Origin: Dyadobacter psychrophilus | GTDB lineage: Bacteria; Bacteroidota; Bacteroidia; Cytophagales; Spirosomataceae | Direction: 5' to 3' | DNA: 64,000 bases | NCBI RefSeq assembly: GCF_900167945.1 | Contig: NZ_FUZA01000002.1 | Span: 496,001-560,000, forward strand | In this document: positions 1-9,182 of the stretch, piece by piece | How positions within the stretch are numbered: the first letter of the stretch is position 1 | How the letters are laid out: every line of letters starts with the position of its first letter | Notes under the pieces: model-generated | What the model was told of the DNA's origin: nothing | Databases searched by the model: none | The model's input: only the letters and a program-made list of their open reading frames with translations | Program-made: the position numbers and the translations under genes

Positions 1-26
1 GATGATTGAGTGGATTGAGAAAGTAT

Positions 27-55
27 AAAAAAAGCGTGACGTTCGACCGCCACGC
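27..55 (-). terminator. Rho-independent terminator of the molybdenum hydroxylase operon
   Basis: Read on the minus strand, an 8-bp stem (GCGTGGCG with CGTCACGC, one G-U pair) closes a 6-base loop and is followed directly by seven T. It lies 25 bases past the stop of the last gene of the minus-strand operon, where a terminator is expected. Confidence 0.8.
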
Positions 56-80
56 ATTATTTATGTGTTTGTCATTCGCC

Positions 81-2339
81 TTAAACTGCCACCTGATTTT
101 TGTCATCTTCGGCAATTTGAAGTACTTTATCCATCGTGATAGGCAAATTTCGCACGCGGACGCCGGTTGCATGAAAAACAGCATTGGCAATCGCACCCGC
201 AACACCGATAATCCCGATCTCCCCAACGCCTTTCACGCCTAATGGATTCACGATATCATCTTTTTCTTCCACGAAAATCACCTCGATATCATTAATATCC
301 TTGTTGACAGGCACATGATATTCGGATAAATTATGGTTCATGAACCGGCCATACTGATGGTCCATTTTGCTTTCTTCTTCCAGCGCTTTACTAATTCCCC
401 AAACAACCCCACCCAAAATCTGGCTTCTGGCCGTCTTTGGATTCAGAATCTTGCCTGCCGCAACCGCACATACAACGCGCGTTACGCGTACAATGCCAAG
501 GTCTTCATCCACTTTTACCTCCGCGAAAACTGCCGCATGGGAATTGAAAGTGTATTTCATTTTATTGATCGGATTCGGCCCGCTGGTTGAAGTTTCCTCA
601 ATGCTGTTGACACCCGCAATTCGCATCAGATCAACGATTGAAATGCTCTTTGAACTGTCATTTACATCGGAAATTATGCCGGAATCAAATACAATGTCTT
701 TCGAACTGGTATCGTAAAAGGGCGAAGTTTTTGTCTTAACCGCCATTTTTTTGAGTTTCTTCTTAACATCTTCGCAAACGCCTTTCACGGCAGCGCCAAC
801 CGAAGCAGCAGTCCAGGAGCCTCCTTCCAGCGGTGCGAGCGGCATGTTCGTATCACCCAGCTTGAATGTTACGTCTTCGATTTTCAATCCAAGGCTTTCA
901 GCGGCGATCTGGGTCATAATGGTGTATGTGCCTGTTCCTATGTCCGATGTTCCGCTGCTTACAATTAGTTTGCCATCGATCGATAGCAGTGCTTTTGCCC
1001 TGGCCGGCGCTTGAAATGCATCCCAGGCCGCCGTTGCAACTCCCCATCCGATCAGCTGGTTCCCTTCCCGCATGGAACGTGGTCCAATGCTCCTTTTGGT
1101 CCAGCCGAACTTTTCTGCACCTTCGCGATAACAGGCGATCAGTTCCTTGCTGGAAAATGGTTTTTCTTCGGTCTGGTCCTCATCCGCATAATTCTTTAAT
1201 CTGAAAATCAGCGGGTCCATTTTGAGCTCATAGGCGAGCTCATCCATAGCGCTTTCTATGGCGTGCGCACCCGTAACAGCACCTGGCGCGCGCATATCAA
1301 CGGGCGTGTACATATCCAGGCCCACAAGCTCATATTTCAATTTTACATTATCGCAATTATACATGGTCCCCGACCAGTTGACGATAATTTCCGTATAATT
1401 TTCAAATCGGGAAGTTTCTGAAAATGCCTCATGCTTGATCGATTCCAGCGAGCCGTCAGTCGATGCGCTCAGTTGCAGTTGCTGCAATGTAACCGGCCTG
1501 TGGCCGAATGTGAACATCTGCTGTCTCGTTAATCCCACTTTTACGGGCCTTTTCAGTTCCAAGGCTGCGAGGACAGCCATAAAAAGTTGATATTGAGGCC
1601 TCAATCCCGAGCCAAAAGCTCCGCCAACATACGGAGAAATGATGCGCACATCCTTGTAGGCAAGCCCGAAAACATTACCGATGTAAAACTGACAATTGGA
1701 AACACCCTGGGTTTTATCATAAACAGTCAGTTTACCGTTTTCCCAGATCGCCGTGGTTGAAAACAGCTCCATCGGGTTGTGGTGCTCCGCACCGTGCTGG
1801 TAAGAGCCAGACATCTTGAATGCTGCCTGATCGAATGCCTCGTCCGCATTACCGCGTGATTTGGGCGAAACATAACCCAGTTTTCCCACCGGAGCTTTGT
1901 AAGACTGGTCCATATTTTTCACCAGATCAGTCGTAAAATCTTCCTCCTGATAACTCACATGAACCAGCGAGGCAGCATATCTGGCCAGCTCAAAAGTCTC
2001 CGCAACAACCAACGCCACCGGCTGACCGCTGTAAATAATCTTATCATCATGCAAAGGCCTGAATGGCGAACCTGTGGGCGCGTCCATATCTTTGTATTTA
2101 ATACTAAACCAAGGCAGGCCTGAAACGTTTTCGTGCGTAAAGACCTGTAAAACGCCTTTCAGCGACATGGCCCCTGACGTATCTATACTGATAATCCTGC
2201 CTTTTGCAATGCTGCCGGACACAATGTAGCCGTAAAGCATCCCTTCGACTTTGAAATCAGCGGAGTATTTTGCACTCCCCGTAACCTTGGCCAATCCATC
2301 CACCCGGCTCACGGGTTTTCCAATATATTGCGTTTTCAT
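81..2339 (-). CDS. Xanthine dehydrogenase-family molybdopterin-binding subunit
   Basis: Large catalytic subunit (752 aa) of a three-subunit molybdenum hydroxylase, which oxidises aldehydes or N-heterocycles at a molybdopterin cytosine dinucleotide centre. The N-terminal part shows the aldehyde oxidase a/b hammerhead (GKPVSRVDGLAKVTGSAKYS, residues 7-26). The C-terminal GVGEIG carries the expected catalytic base, Glu707. It is the last gene of a minus-strand operon, its start overlapping the stop of the FAD subunit by 4 bp. Subunit order (FeS, FAD, Mo) and the companion FAD subunit match E. coli PaoABC (YagTSR). No signal peptide is visible, so a cytoplasmic enzyme is likely, or a periplasmic one only if a partner supplies the export signal. 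The substrate cannot be read from the sequence. Confidence 0.93.
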   Translation of the reverse strand: MKTQYIGKPVSRVDGLAKVTGSAKYSADFKVEGMLYGYIVSGSIAKGRIISIDTSGAMSLKGVLQVFTHENVSGLPWFSIKYKDMDAPTGSPFRPLHDDKIIYSGQPVALVVAETFELARYAASLVHVSYQEEDFTTDLVKNMDQSYKAPVGKLGYVSPKSRGNADEAFDQAAFKMSGSYQHGAEHHNPMELFSTTAIWENGKLTVYDKTQGVSNCQFYIGNVFGLAYKDVRIISPYVGGAFGSGLRPQYQLFMAVLAALELKRPVKVGLTRQQMFTFGHRPVTLQQLQLSASTDGSLESIKHEAFSETSRFENYTEIIVNWSGTMYNCDNVKLKYELVGLDMYTPVDMRAPGAVTGAHAIESAMDELAYELKMDPLIFRLKNYADEDQTEEKPFSSKELIACYREGAEKFGWTKRSIGPRSMREGNQLIGWGVATAAWDAFQAPARAKALLSIDGKLIVSSGTSDIGTGTYTIMTQIAAESLGLKIEDVTFKLGDTNMPLAPLEGGSWTAASVGAAVKGVCEDVKKKLKKMAVKTKTSPFYDTSSKDIVFDSGIISDVNDSSKSISIVDLMRIAGVNSIEETSTSGPNPINKMKYTFNSHAAVFAEVKVDEDLGIVRVTRVVCAVAAGKILNPKTARSQILGGVVWGISKALEEESKMDHQYGRFMNHNLSEYHVPVNKDINDIEVIFVEEKDDIVNPLGVKGVGEIGIIGVAGAIANAVFHATGVRVRNLPITMDKVLQIAEDDKNQVAV

Positions 2340-3331
2340 AAATTCTCACCTGATTTAAGCGCCTCATTCAAAGCACGTACGATGGCTCTTTTGGCCAACT
2401 CTATTTTAAAAGTGTTACCACCAAAACCAACGGCGCCGGTCAGCATTGTTTCGGCCAAAGCCCTGAAATTTTCAGTTGAGGCAACTTTTCCAATGTAACT
2501 TTCTTCCACTTCCCGCCGCCGCCAGGGCTTATGCGCCACACCGCCCATTGCAACCCGGATATCTTTGATCACATCGCCTTCCAGGTCTAATGCAGCAGCA
2601 ACCGAAACCAGTGCAAATGCATAGGACTGACGATCACGGACTTTCAGATAAAAAACATTCTTTGTGAAATTGCTGGGCGGAAGATCAATAGAAGTGACTA
2701 GTTCTCCCTGGCTGATATTATTATCCAAATGGGGCGTGTTGCCTGGCAAACGGTGAAAATCGCCGAATTCCACTGTCCTGTCGCCATTGGGGCCGGTAAC
2801 ATTTACCTTCGCGTCCAGAGCCGCAAGCGCAACACACATATCGGAAGGGTGCGTGGCGATACAATGTTCACTCGTTCCCAGAATGGCGTGAATGCGGTTA
2901 ATGCCGTTGATCGCAGAGCAGCCAGAACCTGGTTCGCGTTTGTTGCAGGCAGTAGCCGTGTCGTAGAAATAATAGCAGCGCGTGCGCTGGAACAGGTTTC
3001 CACCATTGGTCGCCATATTGCGTAATTGCGGAGAAGCACCAGCAAGGATGGCTTTCGAAAGAAGCGGATAGCGCTGTTCAACACGCTCGTTCCAGGCTGT
3101 ATCTGCATTGGTCACAAGCGCTCCAAGTGTTAGTCCGCCTTCTTCATTTTCCTTAATATCTGCAAGATCCAGGCGGTTAATATCCGTCAAATGAGCTGGT
3201 TTCATCACATTCTCCTTCATCAGATCCAGCAAATTTGTCCCGCCTGCTATGAACCTGGCGCCTTCATGCTCCTGAATGTCCGCCACAGCTTCTGCGACGT
3301 CATGGGCTTTGTTGTATGAAAAACTGTTCAT
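2336..3331 (-). CDS. FAD-binding subunit of xanthine dehydrogenase-type hydroxylase, PaoB-like
   Basis: Middle subunit (331 aa) that carries FAD and passes electrons from the 2Fe-2S subunit. The FAD-binding loop is AGGTNLLDLMKENVM near residues 29-43. A Cys-rich insertion (CYYFYDTATACNKREPGSGC, then SEHC) provides four cysteines; in E. coli PaoB and the HcrB subunits such an insertion binds an extra 4Fe-4S cluster, so this member probably does too. Starts and stops overlap by 4 bp with both neighbours, indicating translational coupling. The C-terminal CO-dehydrogenase flavoprotein domain is complete. Confidence 0.92.
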   Translation of the reverse strand: MNSFSYNKAHDVAEAVADIQEHEGARFIAGGTNLLDLMKENVMKPAHLTDINRLDLADIKENEEGGLTLGALVTNADTAWNERVEQRYPLLSKAILAGASPQLRNMATNGGNLFQRTRCYYFYDTATACNKREPGSGCSAINGINRIHAILGTSEHCIATHPSDMCVALAALDAKVNVTGPNGDRTVEFGDFHRLPGNTPHLDNNISQGELVTSIDLPPSNFTKNVFYLKVRDRQSYAFALVSVAAALDLEGDVIKDIRVAMGGVAHKPWRRREVEESYIGKVASTENFRALAETMLTGAVGFGGNTFKIELAKRAIVRALNEALKSGENL

Positions 3332-3852
3332 GCCATTTTCGATTTTACTTCCATAATGGCTGCATTAATGTTGTTGTAGGCACCGCAGCGGCAGATATTG
3401 CCACTCATGAGCTCCTGTACATCTTCCAGGGAATTTGCCCGGCCCTCGTTAATCATGCCCACAGCGGAACAGATTTGTCCGGGTGTGCAGTAACCGCATT
3501 GAAATGCATCATGCTCTATAAATGCATCCTGTAATGGATGGTTGACAACACCGTCCGAAAGTCCTTCGATGGTCGTTATGGCCTCGCCGTCTCTCATTAC
3601 TGCGAGGGTGAGGCAGGAGTTAATGCGTTTCCCGTTAATGAGCACGGTGCATGCGCCGCATTGGCCGTGGTCGCATCCTTTCTTCGTCCCGGTTAATCCC
3701 GCATACTCCCTGATTGCGTCGAGCAGGCTGACCCACGGCTGTAATTTGAGTTTGAAGGACTGCCCGTTGATCGTCAGGTTTACCAATTCAAATTCAGGTA
3801 ACTCCTGTTTTTTCACGACAGGTTCTTCCAAAACTGCTGATTCAGTTGTCAT
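3328..3852 (-). CDS. (2Fe-2S)-binding subunit of molybdenum hydroxylase
   Basis: Small iron-sulfur subunit (174 aa). The plant-ferredoxin-type cluster motif is GCDHGQCGACTV with a later Cys, and the second cluster motif is CGYCTPGQ followed by CRCG. It is the first gene of the three-gene operon. The first 25 residues are acidic and Pro/Glu-rich rather than a twin-arginine signal, unlike E. coli PaoA, so the complex is inferred to stay in the cytoplasm. Promoter elements should lie in the roughly 90 bp upstream (3853-3945), which is AT-rich. Confidence 0.93.
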   Translation of the reverse strand: MTTESAVLEEPVVKKQELPEFELVNLTINGQSFKLKLQPWVSLLDAIREYAGLTGTKKGCDHGQCGACTVLINGKRINSCLTLAVMRDGEAITTIEGLSDGVVNHPLQDAFIEHDAFQCGYCTPGQICSAVGMINEGRANSLEDVQELMSGNICRCGAYNNINAAIMEVKSKMA

Positions 3853-3945
3853 ATTTTCAATTGGTGAATAGTTGTTGATTTTTTATAGGCAGTATAAAAA
3901 CTATTCCCCTTAGAAAATGCCCGGTTTAAGAGCGACTAATGTGGA

Positions 3946-4425
3946 TTATGGGAACTGTTGACCCGTAGGTATGATGTATGCAATAGGCAAGCCCACGGCC
4001 AATATTACAATGGTTATACCTAGTAATGCGGCATCCCAGGATGCAGTGGGCATTCCGGAAAATGCGACAGGCAGGACGATCATATTCATCACCAGCCAGA
4101 TAAAAATGCCGTAAATGATCCCACTCAGTAACTTGTGTTTGCCGGGAAATGCAAGGTATTGGTATATCAAAAAATAGAAGAGCGCAAATGCCAGTGCGAT
4201 CAGGAAGTGAAATAATAGTCCGTACACAGCCATCATGTTTCCACCTTCATAAGCAGCTTTGCCAAACACGCCGCTCGCTATCGATAAAAGAATCTGAACG
4301 GGCGTTGTTTTGTCCATAATGATCGCGTAAACGACAAATGCGGCCATGATGTCAAGAGAGCCAGCTACAAAAGCAGCCCATACGACGGTCCTGAAACCGG
4401 ACCCGGCAAATTTCGATGTTTTCAT
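3946..4425 (-). CDS. Small four-helix inner-membrane protein (YagU/DUF1440-like?)
   Basis: A 159-residue protein with about four hydrophobic segments (VVWAAFVAGSLDIMAAFVVY, GLLFHFLIALAFALFYFLIY, GIIYGIFIWLVMNMIVLPVA, LLGITIVILAVGLPIAYII). The longer reading frame reaches 4638, but that extension overlaps the divergent gene at 4522, and the Met at 4425 begins a normal membrane-protein N-terminus. E. coli yagU lies next to yagTSR and encodes a similar small membrane protein, so a YagU-like identity is possible from position and architecture; sequence identity was not tested. It reads in the same direction as, and 93 bp upstream of, the FeS subunit. Confidence 0.8.
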   Translation of the reverse strand: MKTSKFAGSGFRTVVWAAFVAGSLDIMAAFVVYAIIMDKTTPVQILLSIASGVFGKAAYEGGNMMAVYGLLFHFLIALAFALFYFLIYQYLAFPGKHKLLSGIIYGIFIWLVMNMIVLPVAFSGMPTASWDAALLGITIVILAVGLPIAYIIPTGQQFP

Positions 4426-4521
4426 AGCGGCAGGATTGAGTGTTGAAATATACGAAATTACGCAATCCACAGGTAGTAATGCATTTCTGAGTCCTTTGAA
4501 ATAAACTGCCGACAATCCCTG

Positions 4522-5940
4522 ATGTCTATGCTTAAAAAAGACAATGAAAATATAACCAGGCGCGATTTTATAAACCGGGCCGGCGCCATTGCTGCGGCAG
4601 GAGTTCTGGCCCCGGAACTTACGAGCGCATCCATGCAATTTCCCAAACCCATGAAAACGATCAGGATCAAAAATGTTGATTCCAATTTTGAAAGAGAACC
4701 TTTAAATCCCTACCGTTTCAAGGGAAGCGCCATCACCGATAGCTGGCAGGCTATTGCAATGTTGGAGTCTGAATCGGGCGTTAAAAAGATCGGTATCGGC
4801 ACACAAGGCGTGTTATGGTCTGATTCCAAGGTTTTTGCGGGGCATTCTGAAAGCGCCGGGAATGCCTTAATGTATGCCATGAGCGAACGGGCTTTACAAA
4901 TGATCAAGGGCACCACATTCTCCGATCCCGTAAAGTTGCTCGATGACATATTGCCGGAGGTTTTGGCTTATGGAAAAAAGATTACAGGGAATCCGGACCT
5001 GCGTAAGACATTTGCACTCAATGCGTTGGTGTGTGTTGATAATGCTGCATGGCTGCTGTATGCCAAAGAAAACAACATCGATCAGTTTGATAAACTGATC
5101 CCTGCGGCCTATCAGCCCGGCCTTTCTTACAAGCATGAGAAAGTGGCGAGCATTCCGTCATTCAGTGTCGGAACGTCGGCACAGCGGATCAAGCAGGCAG
5201 CGGATGAAGGTTATTTTATCCTGAAATTAAAGACAGGGTCGGCAGGAACGCAGCAGGAAATGATTGAAAAGGACATTGCTTTTCTGACCGCGGTGCATAA
5301 GGCGATCGGACACTACGAAACACCCTACACACAAAACGGCAAGATCCCTTATTATTTTGATGCAAATGGTCGATATGAGAAAAAAGAGACATTGCTTCGG
5401 TTTCTGGACCATGCCAAAAAGATCGGTGCATTCGACCAGATTGCGGTAATCGAGGAGCCGTTTGAAGAGAGTAATGAGGCTTTTGTGGGAGATTTAGGCG
5501 TCCGCGTGGCTGCTGACGAAAGTGCGCATACGGTGGAAGACGCCGCGCACCGGATCGAGCTGGGTTATAGCGCGATTGCGGTGAAAGCCATCGCTAAAAC
5601 GCTGAGCATGACCATGAAGATAACGCAACTCGCTTATGAAAAGAAAGTGCCATGCTTCTGTGCCGACCTGACCGTTAACCCGATCCTGGTGGATTGGAAC
5701 AAGAATGTAGCTGCGCGTTTGCAACCGTTTCCGGGCATGACCGTAGGTTTACAGGAGACCAACGGCCATCAGTACTACAAAAACTGGGAAAAGCTGGTCT
5801 CTTATCATCCGAAAAAGGACGGTTCCTGGATTTGTACGCAGAAAGGCGTTTACCTCACAGACGCTTCATTTTATTCAGAAAGTGGCGGCATTCTTACCCC
5901 CTCCAGACATTATGAAGAAATGTTTGAGACAGCACATTAA
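4522..5940 (+). CDS. Tat-exported enolase-superfamily protein (mandelate racemase/muconate lactonizing type)
   Basis: 472 aa. The N-terminus carries a twin-arginine signal (TRRDFINRAGAIAAAGVLAP), so export through Tat is likely. The barrel shows enolase-superfamily metal and base motifs in order: the KLKTG strand, YFDANGRY (first metal ligand Asp), VIEEPFE (second ligand Glu) and AADESAH (third ligand region), then a Lys in AIAVKAIAKT. The family abstracts a proton alpha to a carboxylate; reactions include racemisation, epimerisation of dipeptides and sugar acid dehydration. The specific reaction is not predictable here. ATG at 4522 or 4528 (MLKK) are both possible. It converges on the small gene at 5943. 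Confidence 0.85.
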   Translation: MSMLKKDNENITRRDFINRAGAIAAAGVLAPELTSASMQFPKPMKTIRIKNVDSNFEREPLNPYRFKGSAITDSWQAIAMLESESGVKKIGIGTQGVLWSDSKVFAGHSESAGNALMYAMSERALQMIKGTTFSDPVKLLDDILPEVLAYGKKITGNPDLRKTFALNALVCVDNAAWLLYAKENNIDQFDKLIPAAYQPGLSYKHEKVASIPSFSVGTSAQRIKQAADEGYFILKLKTGSAGTQQEMIEKDIAFLTAVHKAIGHYETPYTQNGKIPYYFDANGRYEKKETLLRFLDHAKKIGAFDQIAVIEEPFEESNEAFVGDLGVRVAADESAHTVEDAAHRIELGYSAIAVKAIAKTLSMTMKITQLAYEKKVPCFCADLTVNPILVDWNKNVAARLQPFPGMTVGLQETNGHQYYKNWEKLVSYHPKKDGSWICTQKGVYLTDASFYSESGGILTPSRHYEEMFETAH

Positions 5941-5942
5941 TA

Positions 5943-6251
5943 TTAAAGTGTAATGATCTGCTGCTCTGACCCGACGTCTTTTGTCAGCTCTAAAATACGA
6001 CTTCCCAGCTTGCGGGAGAAGCCGTTTTGATTTGCGCTCGTTTCAGATGAGCTGTAAGCGACGAGCTTGTGGGCCATTTCGTCGTACATATATTTGCAGC
6101 GTGCTGCCTTTTCAATTTTAACAACATTGCCGGGAAGCGAATTTCGTAATAATTGGCTGTTGCGCTGCAAAGTGACGCCAAAGCAAATGGCAGTAACGGT
6201 TCCTGCGGCAAGCGCGGACCCAATGATTAGGGTAGAAAGTTTCAAGGTCAT
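5943..6251 (-). CDS. Small exported or anchored hypothetical protein
   Basis: 102 aa; not recognised. Residues 5-27 (LSTLIIGSALAAGTVTAICFGVT) form one hydrophobic segment followed by a polar domain with two Lys/Arg-rich stretches, so a single-pass or secreted protein is likely. The stop lies 2 bp from the stop of the convergent enolase-superfamily gene. The reading frame has normal codon use and no competing gene, which supports it as real. Confidence 0.6.
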   Translation of the reverse strand: MTLKLSTLIIGSALAAGTVTAICFGVTLQRNSQLLRNSLPGNVVKIEKAARCKYMYDEMAHKLVAYSSSETSANQNGFSRKLGSRILELTKDVGSEQQIITL

Positions 6252-6389
6252 GGCTAAGAGATTGAGTAACTGGTAACTTACTTCTTGACAAATTAGCGCC
6301 GCAAATGGTTGAAATCAGAATGAAATTCTCTAATCTGTGCTATTGGCTATCCGGATTGTTATTTCCTGTGTCTGAATTGTAATTATTGG

Positions 6390-7163
6390 TTACCCGATCC
6401 TGGCCAGAAAGGCCTTGATGTTGTCCCGGAAACCTCTTGTCCATTTGATTTTCTCTCCCGTTGAAAGGTGGACAATGTATTCTCCATTAAAGTAGTTTTC
6501 CAATTCGGATATGTAATTCATATTCACAATGTTGGAACGGCTTGTGCGGATCATAACAGTCGGGTCCAGCCGCCCCTCAAGGCTTCCCAGACTTTCGTAA
6601 ATGGTGTAAATTTTCTGAGATGTGTGCAAGGAAATGTAATTGCCATCGGCGGAGAAATGGGTGATATCTGCCAGTTTGACCAAATACATTCTGCCCGCTT
6701 CCTTTACGAGTATCCGCTGCAAATAATCGCCGCCCTTTCTTTCTTTTTGTTCCCTGAACAGGCTGTTAACCAGCTCTTCCACTCTTGGTTGCGCCTTTTG
6801 GCTCAGACGCTCCTTTACACGGCCGAGTGACTGGTGAAACCGGATTTCGTCAAACGGTTTGAGCAGATAATCAACGGCATTAACCTCAAAAGCACGCAAA
6901 GCATATTGGTCAAAAGCAGTTGTAAAAACAACAAATGGCTGATGATGCGGCCAGATTTCTTTCAATACATCAAATCCATCCAGTTCGGGCATTTGAATGT
7001 CCAGAAAAATAATATCAGGCCTGTGCTGGAGTACTTTGATCACAGCTTCGGAACCGTTACCGGCCTCGTCCACAACATCAATATTCATATCGTCTTTCAG
7101 GAACGTGCGGATCACATCCCGCGCCAGTATTTCATCGTCTATGATCAGACAACAATGCTTCAT
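6390..7163 (-). CDS. LytTR-family response regulator
   Basis: 257 aa cytoplasmic DNA-binding regulator. The receiver domain has the acidic pair DDE at residues 9-11, phosphoacceptor Asp55 in IIFLDIQMPELDG and Lys in LLKPFDE. The C-terminal LytTR domain is visible from about residue 150 (YLQRILVKEAGRMYLVKLADITHFSADGNYISLHT, then MIRTSRSNIVN). The start at 7163 (MKHCCLIIDDE) gives the standard receiver start; the frame extends further to 7208. It overlaps the upstream kinase gene by 32 bp, so the two are cotranscribed and form a cognate pair. Confidence 0.93.
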   Translation of the reverse strand: MKHCCLIIDDEILARDVIRTFLKDDMNIDVVDEAGNGSEAVIKVLQHRPDIIFLDIQMPELDGFDVLKEIWPHHQPFVVFTTAFDQYALRAFEVNAVDYLLKPFDEIRFHQSLGRVKERLSQKAQPRVEELVNSLFREQKERKGGDYLQRILVKEAGRMYLVKLADITHFSADGNYISLHTSQKIYTIYESLGSLEGRLDPTVMIRTSRSNIVNMNYISELENYFNGEYIVHLSTGEKIKWTRGFRDNIKAFLARIG

Positions 7164-8325
7164 CGTGTGTTTTTGTTTTGGGTTGCCCGTTAATGTGAAG
7201 TGTAACAATGGTCCCGCCTTGCGACGGCTGCTCGAAAATCAGGCTGGCTTTATCTCCATAGGCCTGCTGCAAGCGTAAAATGGTGTTTTCCAAACCCATA
7301 CCCATCCCTTTGGAAGGCTTGCGCTGATTTGCGCCAATGCCGTTATCATAAATTTCGATCTTCAGGCCATTTGTGTCCATGGAAGTGATGATTTGGATTA
7401 ATGCATTGGTCGTCAGGTCCGAAATGCCGTGCGTGACCGAGTTTTCGACCAATGGTTGTAAAATGAGTTGCGGCAGGGGATACAATTCGGTCGCCGGGTC
7501 AATGTCGTATGTTACTTTAAGGCGATCCTGAAACCTGATCTGCTGAATGTCCAGATATTGCCGCGTAAGTTTTAATTCCTCCTGCAAAGGAATGTAATCG
7601 GCTTTCTGATTTACCAGCACCGCACGGAGCAGATCGCTGAGCGTCGTGATCATGCGTGTGGCTTTTCGGATATCGTTCTTGATCATCAAACTCACAACAG
7701 CATGCAATGTATTGAAAAGAAAGTGGGGGTTGAGTTGCATTTTGAGTGATTGCAATTGCGCATTAGCCAGCTGGCCCCGAAGCTGCTCATTGTTTAGTTC
7801 TGTTTCAAAATGCTGTTGTTTCAGTTCCTGGTAAAGATAAATGTAAGATACTTTGTTAAACCCAAGGACAAGCAGCAAATACTGCCCCACGCTGCCCGTA
7901 TAGGCCATAAAGAAGGAAAAGATATATTTTTCGAGAGGAACTGCTTTACCAACAGCGAGATACATCAAGGGATTGGTGACAAAATAATGAAATGTATTGA
8001 TCAAGAGATTGAGGAACGTCACGATCAATAAATGATACAGGATGGGCAGCATCAGCCCCGATTTTCGCAGCTTGAACGTAAGGGGAATTTTCAGCGATGC
8101 GTATAATATCAACGGGGTCGTAGACCACCAGAAAAGGCCGTCGAGCAGCCAAATGAACATTTCGTGATATTCCATGGGTGCGCCTTCGCGCATAAGCCAG
8201 AGCATAGTAAGCTGCCACAGCGTGATCAATGCAAAGATGCCCCAGTAGCCAAACGAATATTTCCAGAACTCGCCGACCGAAAGCGGTATTTTAGATTGAT
8301 CCAGAAGTCGCCGGAGAAAGGGCAT
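7132..8325 (-). CDS. LytS/YehU-type sensor histidine kinase
   Basis: 397 aa. The N-terminal ~165 residues hold about four membrane helices without an evident extracellular sensor domain. A short coiled coil (residues 165-195) leads to the His_kinase motif LQLNPHFLFN-like segment MQLNPHFLFNTLH with phosphoacceptor His201. The ATPase part has PLVENSVTHGI (N box) and DNGIG with GMGMGLENT (G boxes). This membrane kinase phosphorylates the LytTR regulator encoded immediately downstream with overlap. The stimulus is unknown; sensing may be through the membrane helices. Confidence 0.93.
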   Translation of the reverse strand: MPFLRRLLDQSKIPLSVGEFWKYSFGYWGIFALITLWQLTMLWLMREGAPMEYHEMFIWLLDGLFWWSTTPLILYASLKIPLTFKLRKSGLMLPILYHLLIVTFLNLLINTFHYFVTNPLMYLAVGKAVPLEKYIFSFFMAYTGSVGQYLLLVLGFNKVSYIYLYQELKQQHFETELNNEQLRGQLANAQLQSLKMQLNPHFLFNTLHAVVSLMIKNDIRKATRMITTLSDLLRAVLVNQKADYIPLQEELKLTRQYLDIQQIRFQDRLKVTYDIDPATELYPLPQLILQPLVENSVTHGISDLTTNALIQIITSMDTNGLKIEIYDNGIGANQRKPSKGMGMGLENTILRLQQAYGDKASLIFEQPSQGGTIVTLHINGQPKTKTHDEALLSDHRR

Positions 8326-8516
8326 AGGGGCTCGTTTACAGCTTTAAATATAATGCAGATTGTGCAAAACAAATCTAACTGATCGCCACGTCTTTCCCTC
8401 TGTTGTATTATTTGAAACGTTTTAATTTTTATTTGAACTGAAGGTGTAAGCTTGAAATCTTACTGGAAATTGTTTGGCAACCAAACATTCATTATTTTTA
8501 TCCAAAATACACACCT

Positions 8517-8672
8517 ATGCAGTTGTTCAATTTGAGAATGCACTTGGCTGCTCTCAGACAGTTACTCAGGGATAGATCTGAGGAAATGTCAGAAGATCAG
8601 AGACTTGAAATTTGGAATAAGATTGAAGCCTTGCAGGATTTGATTGAAAAGTTGGAATCTTTAAAAGATTGA
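8517..8672 (+). CDS. Tiny helical protein upstream of helix-turn-helix gene
   Basis: A 51-residue frame from ATG 8517, starting MQLFNLRMHLAALRQLLRDR and ending LIEKLESLKD. It is predicted almost entirely helical, with heptad-like Leu spacing that suggests a coiled coil. The next gene starts 3 bases after its stop, so the pair is one transcription and translation unit. Function not recognised; it could be a partner or modulator of the adjacent DNA-binding protein. Confidence 0.5.
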   Translation: MQLFNLRMHLAALRQLLRDRSEEMSEDQRLEIWNKIEALQDLIEKLESLKD

Positions 8673-8675
8673 AAT

Positions 8676-8996
8676 ATGGCTATCGAAGATAACAATGAAA
8701 TGAGAGCTAAACCAGATTTGGCGAAGGAAATTGAGCGATTGATTGCGGGCGCGGACCTTGCCATTAAAGAAGCAACCAATTACCTGATAAGTCAGGGAGA
8801 AGTGGTCGACCTGGCCGAATGGGTGACCATCAAAGAATATTGTAATCGTTTCCAGATAAAAAATGTTGAGACTGTTGTAAACTGGATCAATCGCGGCATT
8901 ATCCCAGCGGATAATGTTCGCACCATCGAAGAATTTAATAATACACGACTTATCAAAGCTGTGCCTTACAAAGCAGCTCCCTTACTTCGATCATAA
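8676..8996 (+). CDS. Small helix-turn-helix (excisionase/MerR-like) protein
   Basis: 106 aa. An N-terminal acidic helix (residues 12-47) precedes a winged-helix-like segment WVTIKEYCNRFQIKNVETVV followed by NWINRGIIPADN, the pattern of helix-turn-helix proteins related to excisionases and MerR N-termini. It ends with a basic tail KAVPYKAAPLLRS. Together with the 51-aa gene it forms a two-gene unit with no mobile-element neighbours. DNA binding is inferred from the fold pattern only. Confidence 0.65.
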   Translation: MAIEDNNEMRAKPDLAKEIERLIAGADLAIKEATNYLISQGEVVDLAEWVTIKEYCNRFQIKNVETVVNWINRGIIPADNVRTIEEFNNTRLIKAVPYKAAPLLRS

Positions 8997-9182
8997 TCTT
9001 CTCTATAATGTTCCTTGAATGCTGGTCATCATGCTTCATTGAAGACTAGCCTCCCTCGTATGTTGTTCGGCGGTAAAGGACTTTCGCCGACAATGACTCG
9101 TTTCATCTCGCAAAGACCACCTCAAAAAATATTTACACCTGATCTGTAACGAAATCGGAGTGTGGTCGTCTTTGTATTTGAA

